DNA of 41,126 nt from Actinomycetota bacterium (GTDB taxonomy: Bacteria; Actinomycetota; CADDZG01; WHSQ01): positions 1-41,126 of the forward strand of contig JACDCD010000166.1 of assembly GCA_013694625.1 (NCBI GenBank), in the 5' to 3' direction. Below are positions 1 to 9,096 of this stretch, piece after piece; positions within the stretch are counted from its first letter, which is position 1; each line of letters opens with the position of its first letter. Under the pieces are notes generated by a model, which did not search any database, had not been told where the DNA came from, and saw only the letters and a list, made by a program, of their open reading frames with translations. The position numbers and the translations under genes were made by a program.

Positions 1-1
1 T

Positions 2-91
2 ACCCTACGGGTACGCACGACTCCTCGCGCCTTGCCCTCGCCGCGCAGTGCCGCCCTGGACGCTGGCGTTACTTCCGCGCAGGAGCACTAG
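2..91 (+). CDS. Possible 3' end of an upstream gene (partial)
   Basis: One plus-strand frame is open from the window edge and ends in a TAG directly before the purF ATG (TAGATG). Its last residues read ...LDAGVTSAQEH. The abutting stop would suit an upstream operon partner, often another purine gene next to purF, but the 29 visible residues are not recognisable. It may be a chance open frame. Confidence 0.3.
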   Translation, partial: TLRVRTTPRALPSPRSAALDAGVTSAQEH

Positions 92-1516
92 ATGGCCGAA
101 GTCAAGGACGCCTGCGGCGTCGTCGGAGTGTTCTCCCCCAGCGAAGACGTTCCCAGGCTCGTCTATCACGCTCTCTACGCCCTGCAGCATCGTGGCCAGG
201 AATCGGCCGGCATGGCGGTCTCGGACGGTGCGAGCATGGTGGTGTTCAAGGAGCTCGGGCTGGTGGCTCAGGTCTTCGACGAATCCGTGCTGCAGAGTCT
301 TCAGGGTCATGTCGCCATCGGGCATGTCAGGTACTCCACTACCGGGGCTTCGTCGTGGAACAACGCACAGCCGTCCTACAAGAGTGCGCCCTCCGGGCAG
401 TTCGCCCTCGCCCATAACGGCAATCTGGTCAACTCCAACGACCTGAGGGACTCGCTCAGGCTGGCTGGTGGCGACCCCACCCCTGGACGGGTGCTGAGGG
501 CGTCGTCTGACACCGACCTCGTCGCTTCCCACGTCGCGCGTGCGAACGCCGGAAGCACCAAGGAAGCGATTCTCCAAGTGCTGCCGCAGCTCTCTGGGGC
601 GTACTCGTTCACGATGATGGACGAGACGAGCGTTTTCGGCGCGCGCGATCCCCATGGTTTCCGGCCCCTTTGCATCGGTAAGCTTGGCGAGGACACGTGG
701 ATTCTCGCGTCCGAGACGTGCGCGCTGGATCTTCTGGGAGCGGACTTCATCCGTGACGTGGAGCCCGGTGAGCTCGTGTGCATAGATCACCACGGCTTGG
801 TGAGCGAAAGATTCGTCGACGTCCGTCACGCCTCATGTGTGTTCGAGCATGTTTATTTCGCACGACCCGACTCCAATCTGATGGGTCAGAACGTCTACGC
901 ATCAAGAGTCCGCATGGGAGAACGGCTCGCGGAAGAGGCCAACGCGGAGGCAGATTTGGTCATGCCGGTGCCCGACAGCGCCATTCCTGCAGCTCAGGGC
1001 TTCGCCCGGAGATCGGGCATCGCCTACGGTGAGGGCTTCGTCAAGAACCGCTACGTCGGACGCACCTTCATCCAACCTACTCAGGCCATGCGCGAGCAGG
1101 GTATCCGCATGAAGCTGAACCCACTGCGCGAAGTGATACAGGGCAAGCGAGTGGTTGTGGTCGACGACTCCATAGTGCGAGGCAACACGACGAGGCAGAT
1201 TGTCGCCATGCTCAAAGACGTCGGGGCGCGCGAGGTTCATATGCGCATCTCATCACCTCCGATCAAGTGGCCGTGCTTCTACGGCATCGACATGCCCGAT
1301 CGGGACGAGCTGATCGCCTCACACCTGGACGTCGATAGCATCCGTTCGCACATATCGGCCGATTCCCTGGCGTTTCTTTCTCTGCAGGGAATGGTCGAGG
1401 CTACGCGGCTCCCGCAGGAGAGCTTCTGCACCGCATGCTTTTCGTCGCGGTATCCGGTTCCGATTCCGCCCGCGGAGCTCCGTAACAAGCAGGTCCTCGA
1501 GCCGCAGGGCGTTTAG
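92..1516 (+). CDS. purF: Amidophosphoribosyltransferase PurF
   Basis: Catalyses the first committed step of purine synthesis, making 5-phosphoribosylamine from PRPP and glutamine in the cytoplasm. The start ATG has AGGAG six bases upstream. A seven-residue propeptide (MAEVKDA) precedes Cys8, the expected N-terminal nucleophile of this Ntn-type glutaminase once processed. The HRGQESAGM segment follows. The phosphoribosyltransferase PRPP loop (VVVVDDSIVRG) is near residues 354-364. Cysteines at about 249, 395, 446 and 449 (the last two as CTAC) match the four [4Fe-4S] ligands of the Bacillus-type enzyme. The length of 474 aa is normal. The next gene starts 4 nt downstream, so the two are probably co-transcribed. 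Confidence 0.97.
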   Translation: MAEVKDACGVVGVFSPSEDVPRLVYHALYALQHRGQESAGMAVSDGASMVVFKELGLVAQVFDESVLQSLQGHVAIGHVRYSTTGASSWNNAQPSYKSAPSGQFALAHNGNLVNSNDLRDSLRLAGGDPTPGRVLRASSDTDLVASHVARANAGSTKEAILQVLPQLSGAYSFTMMDETSVFGARDPHGFRPLCIGKLGEDTWILASETCALDLLGADFIRDVEPGELVCIDHHGLVSERFVDVRHASCVFEHVYFARPDSNLMGQNVYASRVRMGERLAEEANAEADLVMPVPDSAIPAAQGFARRSGIAYGEGFVKNRYVGRTFIQPTQAMREQGIRMKLNPLREVIQGKRVVVVDDSIVRGNTTRQIVAMLKDVGAREVHMRISSPPIKWPCFYGIDMPDRDELIASHLDVDSIRSHISADSLAFLSLQGMVEATRLPQESFCTACFSSRYPVPIPPAELRNKQVLEPQGV

Positions 1517-1520
1517 TGGC

Positions 1521-2303
1521 GTGCTAGACCTCACGGTGGATGCTGGCGTCGCAACGCTCAGGTTCAGCCGCCCGGAGGTGCTCAACGCCTTGGACGAGAG
1601 GTTGGGGGCCGAGGCGCTCGATGCCTTTCGTACTGTGGCCGGAGACGAAAGGGTTCGCTGTGTGGTCCTTACCGGAGCAGGGCGAGCCTTCTGCTCGGGT
1701 GAAGATCTCGGGGCTCTCGCCGAAGGCTATTCGCGGGGCGAGCCCGCCGATTTGGGTCGAATCTTGCGCGAGCGTTATAACCCGTTGATCCGGGCGATCC
1801 TGGCGGCGCCCAAGCCGGTGATGGCCGCATTGAACGGGGTCGCTGCCGGTGCAGGGGCGAGCATTGCTCTTGCATGCGATGTCAGGATCGCCTCTGCCGA
1901 AGCGAGCCTGGTGTGGCCATTTGTCAGAGTAGGCCTTGTCCCCGATTCCGGGGCGCTGTGGTTCCTTACGAGAATGGTGGGAGCTTCGCGCGCCTGGGCT
2001 CTGGTGGCAGACGCCAACCCGGTACCGGCACCAGATGCTCTGCAACTCGGGTTGGTCCACCGCGTGGTTCAGGCCGGCGAGTTCGAGTCTGTGTGGCGGG
2101 CAGAGGCGCAGCGTCTGGCGTCGGGACCGACGCGCGCCTACGCGCTAACCAAAGCCCTTCTGGCGCGTGCCTCTGAGCTGTCGTTGGATGAACAACTCGA
2201 GCGCGAGGTGGAGGCTCAAGCACAGGCAGGGGCAACTCTCGATCACGTGGAGGGCGTCCAGGCGTTCCTGTCCAAACGCCGACCCGAGTGGCAGGGCCGT
2301 TAG
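1521..2303 (+). CDS. Enoyl-CoA hydratase/isomerase family protein
   Basis: Crotonase-fold acyl-CoA enzyme of 260 aa, the usual length. It starts at a GTG four bases after the purF stop. The first oxyanion-hole segment (AGRAFCSGEDL, about residues 52-62) and the ALNGVAAGAGASIALACD segment with the second oxyanion glycine (about 102-119) are both present. The pattern resembles PaaG-like 2-(1,2-epoxyphenyl)acetyl-CoA isomerases and short-chain enoyl-CoA hydratases; the substrate cannot be fixed from sequence. An aromatic amino acid enzyme (HPPD) follows 97 nt downstream, which fits a role in aromatic or fatty acyl-CoA degradation, but that link is inference. Confidence 0.88.
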   Translation: MLDLTVDAGVATLRFSRPEVLNALDERLGAEALDAFRTVAGDERVRCVVLTGAGRAFCSGEDLGALAEGYSRGEPADLGRILRERYNPLIRAILAAPKPVMAALNGVAAGAGASIALACDVRIASAEASLVWPFVRVGLVPDSGALWFLTRMVGASRAWALVADANPVPAPDALQLGLVHRVVQAGEFESVWRAEAQRLASGPTRAYALTKALLARASELSLDEQLEREVEAQAQAGATLDHVEGVQAFLSKRRPEWQGR

Positions 2304-2399
2304 CGTCTTGGTGCACCGAGGCGCGATCGTGCAGGCGCGACCGGCGCGAGGAAGCCTTAGAGTGGATCATCACAGGCTGTGCATGAGGAGGTACCAGCG

Positions 2400-3494
2400 A
2401 TGATTACCGCGCCGGACCCGTTTCCCATTCTGGGAATCGACTACATCGAGTTCTATGTCGGTAATGCCAGGCAGGCGGCGCACTACTACAAGGCACTAGG
2501 CTTCACTCCTGTGGCTTATGCAGGGCTCGAGACCGGGTCGCGCGACCGCGCCTCCTATTGTGTGAGACAAGGCGAGATCAACCTGGTCTTCACCGGGGCG
2601 ATGCACTCAGAGAGCGGCATAGCCAGGCATGTCGGGGACCACGGGGACGGCGTTTACGACGTCGCGCTGCGCGTCCCCGATGCGGCCGAGTCCTATTCCG
2701 CCGCCGTCTCGCGCGGCGCAACCGGAGTGTCGCCGCCCGAGACGTTCGAGGACGATCGCGGCAAAGTGGTGCGTGCATCGATCGCGACCTACGGCGAGAC
2801 GATCCATTCACTGGTGAGCCGGGATGGTTACTCGGGGGCCTTCATGCCGGGCTTCAGCTCACTGGAGGCTGGTGACACCAAGGGTTTCGGCATTCGCTAC
2901 GTTGATCACGTGGTCGGGAACGTCGAGCTGGGAAAGATGAACGAATGGGTGAGCTTCTACGAGCGCATTATGGGGTTCACCGAGCTTGTGCACTTTTCAG
3001 ATGATGACATCTCGACCGAGTATTCGGCCTTGATGTCAAAGGTTGTGTGGTCTGGTGAGGGAAAGATCAAGTTTCCGATCAACGAACCGGCGCAGGGGAA
3101 GCGCAAGTCCCAAATCGAGGAGTACCTCGACTACTACGGCTCACCTGGTGTGCAGCACATCGCAATGGCGTCTGAGGACATCGTCGGGACGGTCGAGTCC
3201 ATGCGCGCCGCGGGACTCGACTTCCTGCAGATACCTGATACCTACTATCAGGACGCCAGAGAGCGCGTGCCGGAGATCGAACCGCAGTTGAACGACCTGG
3301 CTCGAAACGGCATCCTCGTGGACAAGGACGAGGACGGCCACCTCCTGCAGATCTTCAGCAAGCCGGTTCAGGATCGGCCCACGGTGTTCTACGAGGTCAT
3401 CGAGCGCCACGGCGCACGCGGGTTTGGCGCGGGGAATTTCAAGGCTCTGTTCGAGGCGATCGAGCGGGACCAGGCGCTGCGAGGAAACCTCTAA
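2400..3494 (+). CDS. hppD: 4-Hydroxyphenylpyruvate dioxygenase
   Basis: Non-haem Fe(II) enzyme that converts 4-hydroxyphenylpyruvate to homogentisate in tyrosine degradation. Two VOC-fold halves are visible. The C-terminal half carries the 2-His-1-Glu iron site: His of RYVDHVVGN (about residue 169), His of GVQHIAMAS (about 252) and Glu of VFYEVIER (about 331). The C-terminus RGFGAGNFKALFEAIE is typical of HPPD. The ATG at 2400 is chosen because GAGGAGGT lies 7 nt upstream; a GTG at 2379 would put this Shine-Dalgarno inside the gene. The product is 364 aa. No homogentisate dioxygenase is present in the window. The stop lies one base from the stop of the convergent E2 gene. Hydroxymandelate synthase is a less likely alternative. 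Confidence 0.95.
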   Translation: MITAPDPFPILGIDYIEFYVGNARQAAHYYKALGFTPVAYAGLETGSRDRASYCVRQGEINLVFTGAMHSESGIARHVGDHGDGVYDVALRVPDAAESYSAAVSRGATGVSPPETFEDDRGKVVRASIATYGETIHSLVSRDGYSGAFMPGFSSLEAGDTKGFGIRYVDHVVGNVELGKMNEWVSFYERIMGFTELVHFSDDDISTEYSALMSKVVWSGEGKIKFPINEPAQGKRKSQIEEYLDYYGSPGVQHIAMASEDIVGTVESMRAAGLDFLQIPDTYYQDARERVPEIEPQLNDLARNGILVDKDEDGHLLQIFSKPVQDRPTVFYEVIERHGARGFGAGNFKALFEAIERDQALRGNL

Positions 3495-3495
3495 A

Positions 3496-4650
3496 CTAGC
3501 CGGGTGGCGGCTCGGGGTGCTCGAGTTTTTCGATCACCTTCAAAATGAACTTTGCAGCGGCCATGCCGTCGAGGATGCGGTGGTCGAAGGTGACCGACAG
3601 ATTCATCATCTTGCGGATGACTATGTGACCGTTGCGCACCACGGGGCGATCGGTCGCCTTGTGCACGCCCAGGATAGCGGCTTGCGGGTAGAGCACGATC
3701 GGTGTCGCCATCAGGCCGCCAAACGCGCCAGGACTAGTTACGGTGAATGTCGAGCCCTGCAACTCGGTGAGCTGGAGATTTCCGGCGCGCGCCCCACTCG
3801 CAAGGCGCTCGATGTCGGTTGCGAGCTCCAGAACTGACTTGAGGCCGGCGTTGCGAATCACCGGAACCACCAGGCCGTCGGGAGTGTCCACGGCGATGCC
3901 GATGTCGCAACGGTCGTGGAAAACGATCTCGGAGGCGACTTCATCGAGCGAGGCGTTCAGTGCTGGGTACTGTTCGAGGGCGGCGGCCGCCGCCTCGACG
4001 ATGAATGGCAGGTAGGTGAGCTTCGGCGCGCCGGAAGAGCGCTCGTTGAATGGCTTTCGGATGTTGGCCAGCTCGGTGACGTCGCACTCTTCGACGTGGG
4101 TAACCGGCGGTACCCTTCGATGGGCCTCGCTCATCCGGGTCGCTACGGAGCGCCGGACTCCTCGCAACGGCTCGCGCCGCTCGGCGGCGTGCGGGGCCGG
4201 TGGCGAAGGAGAGCTCCCCTCCGCCTCGACATCGGCTCGCAGGATGCGCCCTCCAGGTCCGGAGCCCGCCAGGCCGTGGAGTTGAACTCCCAGGCTGCGC
4301 GCCAACTGCCGTACCGAGGGTGTGGCTTTGACCTCTCCGACGTCCCGGGCATTTTCTCCGCCGGGTTGGGGACCCTCGGCCGAGGCGCTCGGGGGCACAT
4401 CCACATCTTGATCGGGGGCGGCATCGATCGATATCAGCACCGCGCCGACGGGTGCGATGTCGCCCGTCCCGTAGTGGATCCTGGACACGACTCCGGCGTA
4501 CGGCGAGGGGATCTCGGCCGACGCCTTGTCGGTAATGACGTCCACCAACGCCTGATCCTCGGAGATGGTGTCCCCTTCCGCAACGTGCCACCGGTCGATT
4601 TCGGCCTCGGCCACGCCTTCCCCGAGGTCGGGAAGCTTGAAGTCGGGCAT
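3496..4650 (-). CDS. bkdC: Branched-chain 2-oxo acid dehydrogenase E2 (dihydrolipoamide acyltransferase)
   Basis: Acyltransferase core of a 2-oxo acid dehydrogenase complex. It has one lipoyl domain at residues 1-77 with the lipoylated lysine in ITDKAS (K42). A peripheral-subunit-binding domain follows at about 110-145 (TPSVRQLARSLGV...GPGGRILRADV). The catalytic domain occupies about 160-384 and has the HRxxDG signature (FDHRILDG, His357/Asp361). At 384 aa with a single lipoyl domain it matches bacterial BCKDH E2. Its ATG overlaps the E1beta stop by one base (TAATG). It is the last gene of the dehydrogenase operon and no E3 gene is adjacent, so E3 must be encoded elsewhere. A pyruvate or broad 2-oxo acid complex is possible, but the leucine dehydrogenase partner favours branched-chain substrates. 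Confidence 0.93.
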   Translation of the reverse strand: MPDFKLPDLGEGVAEAEIDRWHVAEGDTISEDQALVDVITDKASAEIPSPYAGVVSRIHYGTGDIAPVGAVLISIDAAPDQDVDVPPSASAEGPQPGGENARDVGEVKATPSVRQLARSLGVQLHGLAGSGPGGRILRADVEAEGSSPSPPAPHAAERREPLRGVRRSVATRMSEAHRRVPPVTHVEECDVTELANIRKPFNERSSGAPKLTYLPFIVEAAAAALEQYPALNASLDEVASEIVFHDRCDIGIAVDTPDGLVVPVIRNAGLKSVLELATDIERLASGARAGNLQLTELQGSTFTVTSPGAFGGLMATPIVLYPQAAILGVHKATDRPVVRNGHIVIRKMMNLSVTFDHRILDGMAAAKFILKVIEKLEHPEPPPG

Positions 4651-5660
4651 TACCAGCTGAGGACTGCGCGGGCGCCCGCCACTATGCGGTCAACCGATGG
4701 GAGGTAATCATCTTCGTTTGCGAACTGGGGAGAGGGGACGTCGAACCCGGTCACTCGTCCGACGGGCGCTTCGAGGTCTGCCATGACGCGCTCGTGGATG
4801 AGGCTCGAGACCTCCGCCCCTATCCCGGCCATTCGGGGCGCTTCGTGCACCACCAGGGCGCGTCCGCACGCGGACGCAGCCGCCGTGATCGCGTCGGCGT
4901 CCAGCGGATACAACGAGCGCAGATCCACCACGCGCGCCTCGACTCCCTCATCGGCCGACAGAGCGGCGGCGGCATCCATGCAAAGGGGAACGGTGGCGCC
5001 GTAGGTGAAGACGGCCAGGTCATCGCCGTTGCGGGCAGTGCGGGCGTGTGCGATCGCATTGTTGTAGATGTCGTCACTACTCGTGATTGGAAAGGGCAGC
5101 TCGTCGGAGACGTCTCCTCGAATGCTTCGGTAGATGCGCTTGGGCTCCATGAAGATCACGGGGTCGGGATCGAGGATTGCGGCCACCAGCATGTTCCGGG
5201 CGTCCCCGGGTGTGCTGGGAGAGACGACTTTGAGTCCCGGCACATGGGTAAACAGAGCTTCGGGACAATCCGAATGGAGCTCGGGGGCCCGGACGCCGCC
5301 ACCGTACGGGATTCGCACCACGATCGAAGCAGGGCATTCTCCTCTGGTACGCCATGCGTAACGCGCGGCGTGAACGACAATCTGCTCGAAACCCGGATAG
5401 ACGAACGCGTCGAACTGGATCTCGGCGACCGGAAGCATCCCGTAGAGCGACATGCCGATCGCAGATCCCACTATCCCCGCCTCGGCAAGGGGAGTGTCGA
5501 TCACCCTGTCGCCGCCGAACTCGTCCAGCAACCCTGCCGTCACCCTGAAGACCCCGCCGGTCTGAGCAATGTCCTGTCCCAGAACCACCACCCGGTCATC
5601 CTTCGCCATGACCTGTCGCAGGCCGAGGTTCAGGGCTTCGACCATCGTGAGCCGGCTCAA
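4650..5660 (-). CDS. bkdB: 2-Oxo acid dehydrogenase E1 beta subunit
   Basis: Beta chain of the thiamine-diphosphate E1 heterotetramer that decarboxylates branched-chain 2-oxo acids. Typical segments are present: VVVLGQDIAQTGGVFRVT near the N-terminus, DTPLAEAGIVGSAIGMSLYG, QFDAFVYPGFEQIV, and HSDCPEALFTHVPGLKVVSPSTP in the middle. The C-terminal transketolase-like domain includes VVDLRSLYPLD and VHEAP. The length of 336 aa is standard. The start is a TTG overlapping the E1alpha stop by 4 nt (TTGA), implying translational coupling; an internal ATG at 5645 is the alternative. Confidence 0.94.
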   Translation of the reverse strand: MSRLTMVEALNLGLRQVMAKDDRVVVLGQDIAQTGGVFRVTAGLLDEFGGDRVIDTPLAEAGIVGSAIGMSLYGMLPVAEIQFDAFVYPGFEQIVVHAARYAWRTRGECPASIVVRIPYGGGVRAPELHSDCPEALFTHVPGLKVVSPSTPGDARNMLVAAILDPDPVIFMEPKRIYRSIRGDVSDELPFPITSSDDIYNNAIAHARTARNGDDLAVFTYGATVPLCMDAAAALSADEGVEARVVDLRSLYPLDADAITAAASACGRALVVHEAPRMAGIGAEVSSLIHERVMADLEAPVGRVTGFDVPSPQFANEDDYLPSVDRIVAGARAVLSW

Positions 5661-6787
5661 GTCCCGGCCGGAGCTTCGGCGTCGCCGGTGGAAGGGCCCG
5701 GCTGCGGAGCCAGAGGTTTCACCGCGGGTGGGCGGTCCGTCCCCTGCAGCTCGGCGAGCCCTTCATCGAAGCTCCACGGGCGGCCCGAGGCGTAGACGTG
5801 GTCGAACAGAATCTCACGTCCGGGTTGCGCTATCGCCTCCATCTCGTGCACCGCCTGAGCGATGGTCTTCTTGGCCTCGGCGCCGATGCTCTGCAGGTCG
5901 TCGTCATCGAGCACCCCCAGCCGTAAGAGGTACGAAGCCATGCGATTCACCGGTTCGAGCGTCCTCCACCTCTGCGCCTCGGACTCATCCCGGTAGAGCT
6001 TTGGATCGTCGGCCGTCCCGTGCGCTCCGAGCCTGTAGCAGAAGGCCTCGATGAGCGTTGGGCCACCACCGTTACGCCCGCGCTCCAAGGCCTGGCTCGT
6101 GGCTGCGTAACATGCGAGAGGATCGAATCCATCGACCCTGACGCCGGGCATTGCGTAGGCGGCCGCCTTCTCTGAAATCGTCTCAGTAGCAGTCTGTTTG
6201 CTGAAGGGTGTCGAGATTGCCCATTGATTGTTGACACAGAAAAACACGGTTGCGACCTTGAACACGCTGGCGAAGTTCATTGCTTCGTGCCAATCGCCCT
6301 CCGAGGTGGCGCCGTCCCCGAACCATGCAATGGATGCAACCGGCTCGCGCCTGATCTTCGCCGCCCATGCCAGCCCGACCGCGTGGGGAAGATGTGTTGC
6401 GATGGGAACACATATCGGTGCGGTCCGGTGCTCTCGCGGATTCCAGAAGCCGTGGCGGCCGCCGTATCCCCGCCACCACGCCAGCACCGTCGATGGAGCA
6501 ACGCCCCGTAGGACTCCGATGGCGTTCTGTCTGTAGGAGGGAAACAGCCAGTCACGATCATCGCAGGCGTACAGGGGGCCGGCTTGGGTGCCCTCTTCCC
6601 CCCAATAAAGGGCATAGGTGCCGATTCGTCCTTGCCGCTGCAGCGCAACCGCACGCTCGTCGAAAGTCCTCAGCAACACCAGCCGGCGATATAGGGCGAC
6701 GAGGTCTTTGTTGCTCAACCCCTCGGGCACGTCGTTGTCTGGAACGCCGGCGCCATCGCCGATGACGTACAGGACCTCAGCCGTCAC
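5657..6787 (-). CDS. bkdA: 2-Oxo acid dehydrogenase E1 alpha subunit
   Basis: Alpha chain of E1. The thiamine-diphosphate motif begins with GDG (residues 157-159) in WFGDGATSEGDWHEAMNFA and ends with the NN pair near 186-187 (CVNNQWAIS). The YRLGAHGTADDPKLYR loop, which in branched-chain E1 is phosphorylated in animals, is also recognisable. The start is GTG, overlapping the stop of the amino acid dehydrogenase by 4 nt (GTGA). The C-terminal ~25 residues are a Pro/Ala-rich tail. The four overlapping genes should give one transcript converting Leu/Val/Ile through 2-oxo acids to branched acyl-CoAs, for catabolism or branched fatty acid priming. Confidence 0.94.
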   Translation of the reverse strand: MTAEVLYVIGDGAGVPDNDVPEGLSNKDLVALYRRLVLLRTFDERAVALQRQGRIGTYALYWGEEGTQAGPLYACDDRDWLFPSYRQNAIGVLRGVAPSTVLAWWRGYGGRHGFWNPREHRTAPICVPIATHLPHAVGLAWAAKIRREPVASIAWFGDGATSEGDWHEAMNFASVFKVATVFFCVNNQWAISTPFSKQTATETISEKAAAYAMPGVRVDGFDPLACYAATSQALERGRNGGGPTLIEAFCYRLGAHGTADDPKLYRDESEAQRWRTLEPVNRMASYLLRLGVLDDDDLQSIGAEAKKTIAQAVHEMEAIAQPGREILFDHVYASGRPWSFDEGLAELQGTDRPPAVKPLAPQPGPSTGDAEAPAGT

Positions 6788-7881
6788 GGCTCTACGCGTG
6801 GAGCCGGGCAGTTATCGGCCGCCCGCACGAGGCGAAGGCGGCTGATTTTGCGGATGCGCTCGTAGGCGTACTCCGAAGCGGCAGCGACGGTGGACATGTC
6901 CTGCTCCCGGGCAATGGCAAAGACGCTCTGCAGCGTTTCGAAGATGCTCTCGACACGCTTGATTGCACGCTCCCTGTTATAACCTTGTAGCTCGTCCGAA
7001 ATGTTGATGATTCCGCCCGCATTGACGACGAAGTCGGGAGCGTACACGATACCCAGATCCTTCAGCTTCTCTCCGTGCTCGTCACGCGCCAGAACGTTGT
7101 TGGCCGAGCCGGCAACAATCCTGCAGTTCAGCTCCGAGAGGGTGTGATCGTTGATGACGGCACCCATGGCGCAGGGGGCGAATATGTCCACATCGAGGGC
7201 ATAGATCCGGTCGAGTGGAATTGTCTCGACGCCGAAATCGGACACTGCACGCGCCAGGTTGCCGGCGTCGACGTCGGTGACGATCACCTCGGCGCCTTCC
7301 TCCGCCAGATAGCCGCAGAGTGCGTAGCCGACTTTGCCGACCCCCTGTACACCAACTCTCAATCCCTTGAGCTCGGCCGCACCGAACGCTTCCAAGGCGC
7401 AAGCCTTCATCCCTTGCAGGACACCGTACGCGGTTACAGGTGAAGGGTCGCCTGAGCCCCCGTAGGTGTGGGAGCACCCCGTAACCCAGCGAGTTTCGCG
7501 TCGCACGATGTCCATGTCCGCGAGGCTTGTCCCGACATCCTCCGCGGTGATGTAACGGCCACCCAAGGTCGAGATGAAGCGGCCGTAGGCGCGCAGCAGC
7601 TCTTCTGATTTCAGGCGTTTCGGATCGCCGATGATTACGGCTTTACCCCCACCAAGGTCGAGCCCTGCGGCGGCGGCCTTCAGGGTCATCCCTCGAGCCA
7701 ACCGAAGGACGTCAACAAGAGCCGCCTCTTCGTTCGGGTAGGGCCAAAAGCGCGTTCCACCCAGAGCCGGCCCCAACGCAGTCGAATGTACGGCGACGAT
7801 TGCTCGAAGGCTCGAGCGGTCATCGGAGAAGAAAACAATCTGTTCGAAGCCATCACCGTTGATGTGCTCGAACACTCCCAT
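6784..7881 (-). CDS. Leucine/valine dehydrogenase (Glu/Leu/Phe/Val dehydrogenase family)
   Basis: NAD-dependent oxidative deaminase of branched-chain amino acids, feeding 2-oxo acids to the BCKDH encoded directly downstream. The glycine-rich segment DLGGGKAVIIGDP holds a catalytic-site lysine. The Rossmann segment VGVQGVGKVGYALCGYLAEEGAEVIVTDVD and the NAGGIIN motif follow. With the ATG at 7881 the protein is 365 aa, normal for leucine dehydrogenase. That start is preferred over the ATG at 7899 because AAGGGGTGA lies just upstream of it. It is the first gene of the operon. A phenylalanine dehydrogenase activity cannot be excluded by eye. Confidence 0.93.
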   Translation of the reverse strand: MGVFEHINGDGFEQIVFFSDDRSSLRAIVAVHSTALGPALGGTRFWPYPNEEAALVDVLRLARGMTLKAAAAGLDLGGGKAVIIGDPKRLKSEELLRAYGRFISTLGGRYITAEDVGTSLADMDIVRRETRWVTGCSHTYGGSGDPSPVTAYGVLQGMKACALEAFGAAELKGLRVGVQGVGKVGYALCGYLAEEGAEVIVTDVDAGNLARAVSDFGVETIPLDRIYALDVDIFAPCAMGAVINDHTLSELNCRIVAGSANNVLARDEHGEKLKDLGIVYAPDFVVNAGGIINISDELQGYNRERAIKRVESIFETLQSVFAIAREQDMSTVAAASEYAYERIRKISRLRLVRAADNCPAPRVEP

Positions 7882-8032
7882 ATCGTCACCCCTTAGCATG
7901 CCCGGCGCGCCGTTGCACCCGGTGCCGTGCGTCTTGGTGCTTCAAGAGATCGTACCTAATGATGCCGGCTACAGATCGGCGGCCCCATCGTCTACTGCGT
8001 TCTTATGGCAGGGGGCGGGCTACAGTCCTTCT

Positions 8033-8839
8033 GTGATCCGAACTGCTTATCTGCGTGCCTATGAGCGGGCGTCCTGCTTTACTCAGGTGGAGCGGGATCG
8101 GTGGCTCGCGGGCTCGGCCGTGAGCGACCCGGCCGATGCGGGGGACTCTCGTAGGTGGCTGATCTCGGCGTCGATGCCCGGAGGCGAACCCCTCGCGGCG
8201 TCTTTGGGCGGCGCCATAGTTCGCCGGGTGGACGGACGCACGTTCCTGTGCCCTCACCGCACGCGTCTACGCATGCTTGCAGGGCTGCTCGCTTTCAGAA
8301 CGAGCGTGCCGCAGGAGGTCGCCGATGCATTCGTGCCCGAGAACGAGGCAAGGCGAGCCGCTGCGGAGCTGGCGGCGCTGGCCGATGCCAACCCTCGGGT
8401 TCGCTCCCATATCCTCCATGCCAACTGGCACGTTCCATTGAGATGGTTCACCGCATTCGATCCCCTGCAGCGGATCCTGACCGAGGACAAGGACGGATTG
8501 CGACTGCGATATGAAACCGACATGGCCGAGGCCAAGGCGCGTCTGACGCGATCGCTGGAGGTGTTGGACGAAGTGTCGTTCGACGAGTCGGTGGTGGATG
8601 CGGTGCGTGAGCTGGTGTCGTGGGTGGAGCAGTTCGCCGACGACGGGCTTCTGGAGCTCGACTACGGGACCGTGGCCGGCCTTTTCCTGCCGGAGGACCT
8701 GGTCGAAGACCACTCTGCGGCGGAGTTGTGGAGCTCATTGGACGCCCTCGCTGCGGGTGATCTCCCCTTGGCGGAGCGTCTGTTCTCCCAGATGGCCGAC
8801 AAATGGACGTTCGTGCGCTCATCGGAGGTCGTCAATTAG
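8033..8839 (+). CDS. Conserved-looking actinobacterial protein of unknown function
   Basis: I do not recognise a function. The GTG at 8033 gives 268 aa beginning MIRTAYLRAYE, a start reminiscent of an uncharacterised actinobacterial family (possibly DUF8083; recollection, not verified). The frame stays open upstream to 7859, but those residues have no protein-like character. The protein is soluble, with no signal peptide or membrane helix. A CPHRTRLRMLAGLLAFR segment and a HANWHVPLRWFTAFDP segment look the most constrained. The C-terminal half is acidic and helical. It is transcribed divergently from the leucine dehydrogenase operon, with about 150 nt between the starts. Confidence 0.7.
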   Translation: MIRTAYLRAYERASCFTQVERDRWLAGSAVSDPADAGDSRRWLISASMPGGEPLAASLGGAIVRRVDGRTFLCPHRTRLRMLAGLLAFRTSVPQEVADAFVPENEARRAAAELAALADANPRVRSHILHANWHVPLRWFTAFDPLQRILTEDKDGLRLRYETDMAEAKARLTRSLEVLDEVSFDESVVDAVRELVSWVEQFADDGLLELDYGTVAGLFLPEDLVEDHSAAELWSSLDALAAGDLPLAERLFSQMADKWTFVRSSEVVN

Positions 8840-8931
8840 CAGCCGGATAACCCCGTTGTCGGCCGCGGACATTCATTGCATTCTCGGGCCCGGTGGCCGG
8901 GTCGCCAAGTGAAATGAACGATCTGAAGGGG

Positions 8932-9004
8932 TGGCGAGGGGCAGAATCGAACTGCCGACACCGCGATTTTCAGTCGCGTGCTCTACCAACTGAGCTACCT
9001 CGCC
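8932..9004 (-). tRNA. tRNA-Phe (anticodon GAA)
   Basis: A complete cloverleaf reads on the minus strand. The acceptor stem is GGCGAGG/CCTCGCC with discriminator A. The D-arm contains GTAGCTCAGTTGGTAGAGC. The anticodon stem CGCGA/TCGCG encloses the loop CTGAAAA with anticodon GAA. The T-arm has GTTCGATTC. The length is 73 nt and the 3' CCA is not encoded. It is divergent from tRNA-Asp, with 92 nt between their 5' ends. Confidence 0.96.
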
Positions 9005-9096
9005 CACGGCCGCAAGGATAGCAACCGTCCTGGGAGTCTCCGGCGCGCCGGCGGGGCGATCCTGGGGTGGAACGTCTGTTAGCCTCGATTTACCTT

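Noticed and set aside
5-829. Long minus-strand ORF opposite purF
   Set aside because: Composition is that of an antisense frame of a high-GC gene; purF on the other strand has complete family motifs.
3916-5795. Plus-strand ORFs (3916-4707, 4794-5795) opposite E2 and E1beta
   Set aside because: They are rich in Gly/Arg/His with no motif and lie antisense to two well-supported enzymes.
8885-8905. CCCGG-TGG-CCGGG hairpin after the orphan gene as terminator
   Set aside because: Short loop and no T-tract; not distinguishable from chance in GC-rich DNA.
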